A stretch of DNA of 13,270 nucleotides from Chloroflexota bacterium. Lineage in GTDB: Bacteria; Chloroflexota; Anaerolineae; Anaerolineales; Villigracilaceae. The notes beneath the pieces are model-generated. The model was not told where the DNA came from, searched no databases, and was given only the letters and a program-made list of their open reading frames with translations. This document shows, piece by piece, positions 6,877-13,270 of the stretch. The DNA lies in assembly GCA_016191985.1 (NCBI GenBank), contig JACPVB010000033.1, positions 1-13,270 on the forward strand, read 5' to 3'. Position numbers and translations under genes: made by a program. Positions within the stretch are counted from its first letter, which is position 1; each line of letters begins with the position of its first letter.

Positions 6877-8373
6877 ATGTCCGAAAAGTTGGATCAATTA
6901 AAGCAAATCCTTGGCGAAATTTCCGATTTGAACCATGCCGCAAGCGTGCTGGGCTGGGACGAGCAGGTGAACATGCCACCCGGCGGAAGTGAAGCGCGCG
7001 GGCAGCAGCTTGCCACCCTCGGCAAAATTGTGCAGGAGAAATTCACCTCGGATGAAGTTGGCAGGCTGCTGGAAGATTTAAAGAAGGAATACGCCGACCC
7101 GCACACGGACGACGGCGCGATGATCCGCGTTGCCTCTCGCAATTACGAGAAGGCAAAAATGGTGCCGCCATCATTCGTTGCGGAGCAGGCCATCGTTGCG
7201 TCGAAGGCGTTTGAAGCATGGGTGGAAGCAAAAGGGAAATCTGATTTTTCCATTTTTCAGCCCCATCTCGAAAAAGTGGTGGAACTGGTAAAGAAATATA
7301 TTTCCTTCTTTCCGCCCGCCGATCACCCATACGATATTTTGCTGGATGATTTCGAACCCGGTATGAAGACTGCTGAAGTGCGCGAGATTTTTGGAAACCT
7401 GCGCCCCAAGCAGGTGGAATTGATCAAGGCAATTGCATCCGCAAAACAGGTCAAGGCGGATTTCCTGCACAAAAAATATAACGAAAAGAAGTTATGGGAT
7501 TTCAGCGAAAAGATCGTCTCCGAATTCGGCTATGACTTCACCCGCGGCAGGCAGGATAAAGCCCCGCATCCGTTTGAAACTTCCTTCAGCGTGAACGATG
7601 TTCGCATCACGAACCGCTTCGAAGCAGGCAGCCCGATTGCAACCCTCTTCAGTGCGATGCACGAATCGGGTCACGCCATGTACGAGCAGGGCGTCAATCC
7701 TGCATACGAACGCACGCCGCTTGCAAATGGCACTTCGCTCGCGGTGCACGAATCGCAATCGCGTATGTGGGAGAATCTCGTGGGCCGCTCCCTGCCGTTC
7801 TGCGAACATTTCTTCCCCGAATTGAAAAAAGCCTTCCCCTCGCAGTTGGACGGCGTGACTGCGAAATCTTTTTACAAAGGCATCAATAAAGTGGAGCCTT
7901 CCCTCATTCGCGTGAATGCGGATGAAGCCACCTACAACCTGCACATCATGCTGCGCCTCGAAATCGAAATCGGCATGGTGGATGGCAGCATCGCTGTTAA
8001 AGACCTGCCTGAAATCTGGAACGCGAAGATGCAGGATTATCTTGGCATCGTCCCGCCCAATGACGCGAAAGGCGTTTTGCAGGATGTGCATTGGTCGGGC
8101 GGCATGATCGGCTATTTCTCCACGTATGCGCTGGGGAATATCGTTTCTGCCCAGTTGTGGGAAGCCATCAACAAGGATATCCGCGACCTCGAAGATCAAA
8201 TCTGCAAGGGCAAGTTCGATGAACTGCTTGGCTGGCTGCGCGAAAAGATTCATGCCTTTGGTCACAAATACGATCCACAAGACCTTGTGCAAAAGGCCAC
8301 TGGCTCGCGCATCGACTCCGCCGCGTACGTTCGTTATTTGACAAAGAAATACAGCGGCATTTACGGGTTGTAA
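6877..8373 (+). CDS. M32-family metallocarboxypeptidase (thermostable carboxypeptidase 1 type)
   Basis: The 498-residue protein has the normal M32 length and every conserved motif in order: HPF (231-233), DVRIT (241-245, the DxRxT motif), the zinc-binding HESGH (262-266), HESQS (291-295) supplying the third zinc ligand Glu292, IRVNADE (344-350, the IRxxADE motif) and GVLQDVHW (399-406, the GxxQDxHW motif). The family removes C-terminal residues from peptides, mostly in the cytoplasm, with broad specificity. No signal peptide is seen (MSEKLDQLKQIL), which fits a cytoplasmic enzyme for peptide turnover. GGAGG at 6867-6871, 5 nt before the ATG, fixes the start. It is separated from the exporter operon by a 286-bp gap and probably has its own promoter. 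I expect it to be active, since no key residue is missing. Confidence 0.95.
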   Translation: MSEKLDQLKQILGEISDLNHAASVLGWDEQVNMPPGGSEARGQQLATLGKIVQEKFTSDEVGRLLEDLKKEYADPHTDDGAMIRVASRNYEKAKMVPPSFVAEQAIVASKAFEAWVEAKGKSDFSIFQPHLEKVVELVKKYISFFPPADHPYDILLDDFEPGMKTAEVREIFGNLRPKQVELIKAIASAKQVKADFLHKKYNEKKLWDFSEKIVSEFGYDFTRGRQDKAPHPFETSFSVNDVRITNRFEAGSPIATLFSAMHESGHAMYEQGVNPAYERTPLANGTSLAVHESQSRMWENLVGRSLPFCEHFFPELKKAFPSQLDGVTAKSFYKGINKVEPSLIRVNADEATYNLHIMLRLEIEIGMVDGSIAVKDLPEIWNAKMQDYLGIVPPNDAKGVLQDVHWSGGMIGYFSTYALGNIVSAQLWEAINKDIRDLEDQICKGKFDELLGWLREKIHAFGHKYDPQDLVQKATGSRIDSAAYVRYLTKKYSGIYGL

Positions 8374-8391
8374 AAATATTATCCTGCTTTA

Positions 8392-8481
8392 AGTGCGTCG
8401 CACCTTACTTGATTGGAAGATTCTCAAAAGTGGACTTCATCCACTTAATGGGAAAATTCCACCCGTCTGGTGCGACGCACC
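8392..8481. repeat. 90-bp element bounded by inverted palindromes
   Basis: GTGCGTCGCACC (8393-8404) recurs as its exact reverse complement at 8469-8480, and each copy is itself nearly palindromic (GTGCG-N-CGCAC). Halfway between them a perfect 7-bp hairpin AAGTGGA-CTTCA-TCCACTT spans 8428-8446, and TGGAA/TTCCA flank it. The nested symmetry suggests a folded RNA or a small dispersed palindromic element rather than chance. It lies between the carboxypeptidase stop and the next lipoprotein gene, with no T-run suited to termination. Confidence 0.6.
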
Positions 8482-8503
8482 CTATTTATGATTCGACTCT
8501 TAC

Positions 8504-9433
8504 ATGAAGAAAAAAATATTCATCCTCGCCTCTTTTTTGGGACTTTTATCTGCCTGCTCGCAAAGTATAGAATCCACACCGACAGCATTGCCCCCCAACC
8601 ATCTTTCGACGGTTGTTGCTCTTACCGGCCAGGCCGCCTTCGCCACAGCCGATGCGTTGACCCAGATTGTGCCTCCCACAGAAATTCCCATTTCGACGGA
8701 GCTGCCAATTTCATTAACTGAAATCCCCAGCCCAACGCCGACCTTTGCGGCGGGCTTTACAGATTTTGCACAAATCCGCTTCCTGACGCCCGGCCCCGCA
8801 TCCAGCTTGATTTCTCCGATCAATTTGCAAATGGAGCTTGTCTCCGGCGAAAGCGAAGTGGTGCAAGTGGATTTGCTGGGCGAGGATGGCCGCGTCCTCT
8901 ATCGCGACCTCGAAAAAGTGACCCGAAACTTGAAAGGCATTTTCCGCCGCTTTGACCTCCGGTTCGAGATCCGCGCCGTTTCAGAGGCGGGCTATATTCG
9001 AGTCAGCACCAAGGATGATTACGGGCGCATTCAGGCTCTAAATACCATGCCTGTCCTTTTGTATTCTGTGGGCGCCGCTCAAATTAATCCGCCGGGCAAT
9101 ATGACCTACGAAAGGGTCATGGTTGAAGGCTTGAAGGAAAAAGCCGATTTTTACGCGGGAGAGGTCGGTCTTAAAGGCCGCATCTGGCCCTTTAACGATC
9201 AGCCCATATTTGTGGAATTGGTTCTGCCCGATGGAAGACCGATCTCTTCACGTGTGCTGTCATTCAATGGAATTGACACTCAATCTTTTGAAACCACCCT
9301 TCCCTACAAAGTGAGCGAACCAACCCTCGCCCGCCTCACGTTTCGGCAGGACAATCCACTCCTCAGCATAAACGATACGGAACTGCAAAGATATATGTAC
9401 GTGTACAGCATTGAAATCACACTCAATCCATAA
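8504..9433 (+). CDS. Hypothetical lipoprotein with two probable beta-sandwich modules
   Basis: The 309-residue product begins MKKKIFILASFLGLLSAC, an almost ideal lipoprotein leader with lipobox LSAC (Cys18), so it should be anchored outside the membrane. Residues 22-80 form a Ser/Thr/Pro-rich spacer. The rest looks beta-rich and possibly duplicated: VVQVDLLGEDGRVLYRDL (119-136) and PIFVELVLPDGRPISSRVL (234-252) share the pattern V.V.L...DGR......L, as expected of two Ig-like modules of about 100 residues each. I cannot name the family. No clear ribosome binding site precedes the ATG (CGACTCTTAC), so expression may be low or depend on an upstream transcript. It lies alone between a palindromic element and a tRNA gene, so context gives no role. 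A surface protein binding glycans or wall polymers is one possibility only. Confidence 0.75.
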   Translation: MKKKIFILASFLGLLSACSQSIESTPTALPPNHLSTVVALTGQAAFATADALTQIVPPTEIPISTELPISLTEIPSPTPTFAAGFTDFAQIRFLTPGPASSLISPINLQMELVSGESEVVQVDLLGEDGRVLYRDLEKVTRNLKGIFRRFDLRFEIRAVSEAGYIRVSTKDDYGRIQALNTMPVLLYSVGAAQINPPGNMTYERVMVEGLKEKADFYAGEVGLKGRIWPFNDQPIFVELVLPDGRPISSRVLSFNGIDTQSFETTLPYKVSEPTLARLTFRQDNPLLSINDTELQRYMYVYSIEITLNP

Positions 9434-9438
9434 CCGGC

Positions 9439-9466
9439 TTGCCAAAATAAATCGCAATGGTATAAT
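9439..9466 (+). promoter_or_regulatory. Strong promoter of tRNA-Pro
   Basis: TTGCCA (9439-9444) and a perfect TATAAT (9461-9466) are 16 bp apart, and TG at 9458-9459 makes it an extended -10. Transcription would start near 9473, about 24 nt before the mature tRNA. The -35 box follows the lipoprotein stop directly. Confidence 0.7.
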
Positions 9467-9496
9467 TCGCAGGCTTTCCCCTCCCAGGGATGCTAT

Positions 9497-9570
9497 CGGG
9501 GTGTGGCTCAGACCGGTAGAGCGCACGGTTCGGGTCCGTGAGGTCGAGAGTTCAAATCTCTCCACCCCGA
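9497..9570 (+). tRNA. tRNA-Pro (anticodon CGG)
   Basis: The 74-nt gene folds into a complete cloverleaf. The acceptor stem CGGGGTG pairs perfectly with CACCCCG, including the C1-G72 pair typical of bacterial tRNA-Pro, with A73 as discriminator. The D-arm is GCTC/GAGC, the anticodon stem CACGG/CCGTG with loop TTCGGGT (anticodon CGG at 9530-9532, reading CCG), a 5-nt variable loop follows, and the T-arm is GAGAG/CTCTC around TTCAAAT. CCA is not encoded, so it must be added after transcription. The gene has its own promoter and terminator. Confidence 0.96.
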
Positions 9571-9583
9571 CAGGAAAGTACGT

Positions 9584-9615
9584 AAGACTCCCAACCCGAG
9601 GGAGTCTTTTTTATT
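9584..9615 (+). terminator. Intrinsic terminator after tRNA-Pro
   Basis: AAGACTCCC (9584-9592) pairs with GGGAGTCTT (9600-9608) around a 7-nt loop and is followed by TTTTATT. It begins 13 nt after the tRNA 3' end, so the tRNA is a single-gene transcription unit. Confidence 0.88.
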
Positions 9616-9637
9616 AGGTGAGAGAGTAGGGTTATGC

Positions 9638-9663
9638 AATTCTCTCCATCTCAACAGGAATGT
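9638..9663 (+). repeat. Degraded copy of the tRNA-Pro 3' end
   Basis: This 26-nt stretch matches 9554-9579 (end of the T-arm, acceptor strand and following bases) at 21 of 26 positions without gaps, including CTCTCCA and ACAGGAA. No full cloverleaf surrounds it. It could be a remnant of a second tRNA or of an attachment site left by an element that integrated at the tRNA 3' end. Confidence 0.45.
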
Positions 9664-9678
9664 TTGCGTGCACGCAAA
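9663..9678. promoter_or_regulatory. Perfect 16-bp palindrome, possible operator
   Basis: TTTGCGTGCACGCAAA is fully self-complementary and lies about 120 bp before the start of the large regulator gene. Its size and symmetry fit the binding site of a dimeric repressor or activator, but no partner can be named from the window. Confidence 0.4.
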
Positions 9679-9797
9679 ACAGTCGACCAATCTGCTCCCT
9701 GTGCCGTCTTCGAGCGGGTTTCCCGCTGCCCACAAGGTGCTCCGCAAGGGGCGGCGCCTTGAGCGGTAGCGGTGTTTGATTTTAATTGCGGTAGAAT

Positions 9798-12700
9798 GTG
9801 CTGGACTTTCCCCTTATCCCCATGCGCCCAGTTTATCCCTCCATCCTCCGCACCAAGATCATCCCGCCGCCGCGAAATGCGCGTACTTTAACGCGCCCTC
9901 GCGTAATTGACGTGCTGCGGACCGCGCTCGATTACCGCCTCACTGTTTTGCAGGCTGGCGCGGGATATGGAAAAAGCACCGCGCTCGCTGAACTCGCTGC
10001 GGAAGTTCAACCGCTGGTCTGGTATCAGGTTAACGAAGAAGACAACGACCCGCTTGTTTTTTTGCTTCATTTGTTACATGCCGCCAGGGAGACTTTGCCC
10101 GAGATTACCGAACTGCCGATCTCTTATCTTGAATCCTGGGATGGCTCGCAAGGTATCCTTTCGTGGCAGGGCATCCTTGACCAGTTCATCAATGTATTAA
10201 GCAAACAATCTCACCAGCCAATCCTTTTTATTTTCGACGATGCGCATGTTGTTCTCGAAAACGGGGAAGTGCCGTACATTTTGGATCGCTTCATTGGGCG
10301 CGCACCTGCCAACGTCCACACGCTGTTATCGGGGCGGCCCGACCTGACCCTTCCGCATCTTTCGCGCTGGCGTTCCAAAGGCGAGGTGCTGACTCTCGAC
10401 CAGCAGACTCTCACTTTCACAGCGCAGGAAATTTCCTCGCTGTTTTCAAATCAGTACCGCCTCGACCTCACCAATGAGGAAGTGGATTCGCTTCTCACGT
10501 ACACCGAAGGCTGGGCAATTGCGCTGCAACTTATCTGGCAAAGCATCCGCAGTCAAACCTCGTCCACACTGGAGTTTCCGCTGCACTGGCAGGCGGATTC
10601 GCTTGAGTCGCTTTTCGATGTGCTCGCACAGGAAGTCTTCTCGCGCCATCCCGCCGACGTCCGTGAATTTTTGCTTGTCACTTCCACCTTGCGTGAACTC
10701 AACCCCGAAGCCTGCGATTCCCTTCGCCGCGTGATGGGCAACCCCGCAAGCGACTCCGCGTCCATGCTTGCGTATCTTCGCAGACAGGACCTCTTTGTGG
10801 TGGAAACCGCCGAAGGCACGCTGCGCTATCATCACATCTTCCACAATTTCCTGCGCCAGCAATGTACCGCCAACCAGCGCACCCAATGCAACCGTGCCGC
10901 GGCAGATTATTATCTCTCGCACAAAAATCCTGAATCCGCCATCTATCATCTGCTCGAAGCCAAAGCCTGGGATGACATGGCGGATTTGCTTGACACATAT
11001 TCCCAGACTTTGCTCTCCAGTGGGCGCTTCGATACGCTCGCGACGTACATCGCCTCTTTGCCGCCCCTCAGCCTGAATCAACATCCCATGCTTTTGTTTA
11101 CGCTGGGAGAGTTGGCGCGCCTGCATTCACGCTTCGATGAATCGCAGGGCTGGTATCGCCAGGCCGAAACCATCTGGCGCTCGCGCGGACAGCAGGATGG
11201 CGTTGCCCGTGCCCTGCGCGGACAATCACGTGTTTACCTCGATACGGTCAATCCATCGCAAGCCGAAAAATTGCTCGAAGAAGCCATTCGCCTCAGCGAT
11301 GGTTTTGAAGATCGCGAAGCGCAAGTCCGTCTGTTTGAATTGCTGGCAGAAAACAAACTCAACTCCGGGCACGTGGAAGAAGCGGAACGTCTCCGCCAAC
11401 GCGCTGAGGAATTGCGGCTCGAAGGTCCATCCAATGACCAGTTGCAATTCCGTGTCTGGCTGCGGACGGGCAGGCTCAACGAAGCCCGCCGTGGACTCGA
11501 AGAGCAAGCCGAAGCCGAAAAACGCCAGCCCGTGCAAATGCCGCGCGCGCATCGTGAAACTTTGCTGATCCTTTCGTTGATTTATTCCTTTCAAGGCCTG
11601 GGTGAACTTGCCTATCATTCTGCGTTGGAAGGTACGCGGCGCGGCGACGAGTTGAAATCGCCGTTCATCACGGCTGTCGGCCACATGCGTCAGGGACATG
11701 CGCTCATGTTGACCGATCAACCCAATTACGCGCTTGCCCGTACCCAGTTTGAAAAGGCTATCGAGATCAGCCGCACGTTGAACGTCAACCGCCTGCTCGT
11801 GGAAGCCAATTGGGGCTTATGCCGTGTCAGTGGGTATCAAGGCGATCTCACTCTCGCGCAGACACACGCGCAACAAGCTATCGAAATTGCCAACCAGGCA
11901 GGCGACGAGTGGATAGTCTCACTCACACGTTTGACAATGGGTGCGAGTCTCATGCTGGCTTCGCGCTACGAGGCCGCTGAAGAATGGCTCAACCGCGCCG
12001 TGCTTGGTTTTCAGGAATGCAGCGACCCCTTTGGAAAAACTGCTGCGCGTTTGTGGTTGTGCTATGGCTGGCATAAACAAAAACAAACGGAGCGCCTTGA
12101 ACGCGCGCTCACCGAAATCCTCACAACCTGCCGTGAAAATGAATATGGCTTTCTCTTCACCACGGTCTCGCATTTGGGCGCGCCCGATGAACGCATCTTC
12201 ACTCCGCTGCTGGTTCTCGCCCGTGACCAAAATTGGGAAGGTGCGTATGCCCTTCGTTTGTTGGAGTCGCTTGGGCTGGCCGGGGTGCAGAGTCACCCGG
12301 GGTTTAGACTCTCCGTCGAAACGTTTGGCAATTTTCAGGTTAAGAGAGGAAGCGAGGTTATTCCATCCAACGGCTGGCGGCGCGAGAAATCCCGTCAACT
12401 GTTTCAATTGCTCGTCACCTATCGTCAATCTCCGCTTGACCGCGACCAGATTTGCGAACATCTCTGGCCCGAAGCCGACCTTGCCACTGCGCAGCGAAAT
12501 TTTAAAATTACATTGAACACACTTTATCAAGTGTTGGAACCAGACCGCGACGCGGGCAGCGATTCGGCTTTCATCGTGCGCGATGGGACAACCTACACCT
12601 TGCGCCTCCATGCCGACCTTTGGCTTGATTCTGACCAATTTGCCCGCCTTACCCGTGAGGGACTCAGACCTACTCAAAATTCGATGGCGTTGTTGGAGCA

Positions 12701-13055
12701 GGCGGTCAGTTTGTATCGCGGCGATTACCTGCCCGACTCGTTGTACGAACCGTGGGCAGCCGAAGAGCGCGAACGCTTTGCGACTCTCTTCCTGGAAACG
12801 GCGGACAAGCTCTGTGAGTTTCATTTGCAAAACGAAAAATATTCCGAGGTGATCGACTTGTGCCAGCGCATCCTTGCGAAAGACAATTGCTGGGAACGCG
12901 CCTACCGTCATCTCATGCAAGCCTACAACGCCTTCGGTGACCGCGGTCAACTCGCCCGCACGTACCAACGCTGCCAGCAAACGTTGAAAGACGAATTGGA
13001 TGTCTCCCCGTCACAAGAGACTCAAGACCTCTACAAAAGCCTCATCCGCACCTAA
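9798..13055 (+). CDS. MalT-like STAND ATPase with TPR-like helices and C-terminal BTAD transcriptional activator domain
   Basis: This 1085-residue regulator opens with the segment ILRTKIIPPPRNARTLTRPRV typical of MalT/LuxR-type ATPases. Walker A GAGYGKST is at 54-61, Walker B-like ILFIFDDAH at 142-150 and a conserved SGRPD at 178-182. Residues from about 360 to 825 form helical pairs like TPR/MalT repeats, for sensing a ligand or protein. The C-terminus is not the LuxR helix-turn-helix usual for MalT but an OmpR/SARP-type winged helix (about 835-935, with WRREKSRQLFQLLV and QICEHLW) followed by a BTAD domain (about 940-1085). It should act as an ATP- and ligand-controlled transcription activator in the cytoplasm. 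The signal and targets are unknown, and no clear target operon adjoins it. The GTG start at 9798 has only a weak GGTAGA upstream; an in-frame ATG at 9822 would shorten it by 8 residues. Confidence 0.9.
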   Translation: MLDFPLIPMRPVYPSILRTKIIPPPRNARTLTRPRVIDVLRTALDYRLTVLQAGAGYGKSTALAELAAEVQPLVWYQVNEEDNDPLVFLLHLLHAARETLPEITELPISYLESWDGSQGILSWQGILDQFINVLSKQSHQPILFIFDDAHVVLENGEVPYILDRFIGRAPANVHTLLSGRPDLTLPHLSRWRSKGEVLTLDQQTLTFTAQEISSLFSNQYRLDLTNEEVDSLLTYTEGWAIALQLIWQSIRSQTSSTLEFPLHWQADSLESLFDVLAQEVFSRHPADVREFLLVTSTLRELNPEACDSLRRVMGNPASDSASMLAYLRRQDLFVVETAEGTLRYHHIFHNFLRQQCTANQRTQCNRAAADYYLSHKNPESAIYHLLEAKAWDDMADLLDTYSQTLLSSGRFDTLATYIASLPPLSLNQHPMLLFTLGELARLHSRFDESQGWYRQAETIWRSRGQQDGVARALRGQSRVYLDTVNPSQAEKLLEEAIRLSDGFEDREAQVRLFELLAENKLNSGHVEEAERLRQRAEELRLEGPSNDQLQFRVWLRTGRLNEARRGLEEQAEAEKRQPVQMPRAHRETLLILSLIYSFQGLGELAYHSALEGTRRGDELKSPFITAVGHMRQGHALMLTDQPNYALARTQFEKAIEISRTLNVNRLLVEANWGLCRVSGYQGDLTLAQTHAQQAIEIANQAGDEWIVSLTRLTMGASLMLASRYEAAEEWLNRAVLGFQECSDPFGKTAARLWLCYGWHKQKQTERLERALTEILTTCRENEYGFLFTTVSHLGAPDERIFTPLLVLARDQNWEGAYALRLLESLGLAGVQSHPGFRLSVETFGNFQVKRGSEVIPSNGWRREKSRQLFQLLVTYRQSPLDRDQICEHLWPEADLATAQRNFKITLNTLYQVLEPDRDAGSDSAFIVRDGTTYTLRLHADLWLDSDQFARLTREGLRPTQNSMALLEQAVSLYRGDYLPDSLYEPWAAEERERFATLFLETADKLCEFHLQNEKYSEVIDLCQRILAKDNCWERAYRHLMQAYNAFGDRGQLARTYQRCQQTLKDELDVSPSQETQDLYKSLIRT

Positions 13056-13084
13056 CGCCGCGAGATTTTTCTCGCGGTGTTTTT
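13056..13084 (+). terminator. Intrinsic terminator of the BTAD regulator gene
   Basis: CGCCGCGAGA (13056-13065) pairs with TCTCGCGGTG (13070-13079) over 10 bp, including one G.U pair, around a TTTT loop and followed by TTTTT. It begins directly after the TAA stop. Confidence 0.9.
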
Positions 13085-13107
13085 ACTGCCCACGGACAGA
13101 TCCATGT

Positions 13108-13270
13108 CACCCCTACGGGGTTTGGAATTTTCCTGTTTTCCAAATCTATAATCCTGCCACCCCTACGGGGTTGTGTTTCTCTGATTTTCAAATCTATGTC
13201 CCCCTTTGGGGTGGGTTGAATTAATTTCTGCACGGCTATAATCCTTTCACCCTTTTGGGGTTGTATTTCC
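13108..13270. repeat. Tandem array of about 50-bp hairpin repeats, continuing past the right edge
   Basis: The core CACCCCTACGGGGTT occurs at 13108-13122 and 13158-13172. Degraded copies are at 13199-13213 (CCCCTTTGGGGT) and 13248-13262 (CACCCTTTTGGGGTT). Each core is a short hairpin CCCC-N-GGGG. The bases between cores are also related: AAATCTATAATCCTG recurs in part before copies 2, 3 and 4, and a T-rich segment ending TTTTC follows copies 1 and 2. The period is about 50, 41 and 49 bp. Related spacers and a short imperfect core argue against a CRISPR array. The first copy starts 24 nt after the terminator of the regulator gene. Confidence 0.8.

Noticed and set aside
7492..8292. 266-codon minus-strand frame
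   Set aside because: Antisense to the M32 carboxypeptidase, which has every catalytic motif in the other strand.
11919..12980. 353-codon minus-strand frame inside the regulator gene
   Set aside because: Its length comes from codon use of the long plus-strand gene. The plus-strand frame holds the recognisable winged helix and BTAD sequence.
13000..13224. 74-codon plus-strand frame across the end of the regulator gene
   Set aside because: It runs through the intrinsic terminator and the repeat array, with no ribosome binding site.
13108..13262. CRISPR array
   Set aside because: Core only 15 bases and degrading, spacers related to each other and of uneven length, and no cas genes in the window.

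Overview
The window looks like a stretch of bacterial chromosome of medium GC content. It carries lipoproteins with Thr/Pro-rich linkers after the lipobox cysteine, a stand-alone GltD-type flavoprotein, an M32 carboxypeptidase and a very large STAND-ATPase/TPR/BTAD regulator. This combination is what I would expect from Chloroflexota, class Anaerolineae or a relative. That placement is an inference from gene style, not from a marker gene. No phage, transposase, CRISPR-Cas or toxin-antitoxin gene is visible.

Left part (1-2381, all minus strand). The first 50 bases are the start of a lipoprotein gene that runs off the left edge, with a strong promoter behind it. Next comes a small hypothetical lipoprotein (272-709) whose start codon is doubtful: the only good ribosome binding site points at an ATA codon. 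Three separate inverted repeats (719-932) lie between it and a 480-residue GltD-like oxidoreductase with two 4Fe-4S motifs (939-2381). A 286-bp divergent intergenic region follows.

Middle part (2668-6590, plus strand). A tightly packed four-gene operon encodes a MacA-like membrane fusion protein, a MacB-type ATPase, a MacB/FtsX-type permease and a lipoprotein with an SH3b domain. The gaps are 1 nt, a 4-nt ATGA overlap and 2 nt, so the four products probably act as one transport unit at the cell surface. An M32 metallocarboxypeptidase (6877-8373) with its own Shine-Dalgarno sequence and a hypothetical lipoprotein (8504-9433) follow. They are separated by a small element bounded by inverted palindromes.

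Right part (9439-13270). A tRNA-Pro(CGG) has a near-consensus promoter and an intrinsic terminator, and a degraded copy of its 3' end lies about 70 bp further on, next to a perfect 16-bp palindrome. A 1085-residue regulator (9798-13055) joins an N-terminal MalT-like ATPase and TPR-like helices to a C-terminal winged helix and BTAD domain. It ends in a clean terminator. The window closes in a tandem array of about 50-bp units built around a CACCCCTACGGGGTT hairpin, which continues past the right edge.

I see no convincing new defence or mobile system. The most unusual items are the terminal repeat array, the tRNA 3'-end copy with the adjacent palindrome, the ATA-start lipoprotein with its leader hairpin, and the SH3b lipoprotein tied to the MacAB-like exporter.
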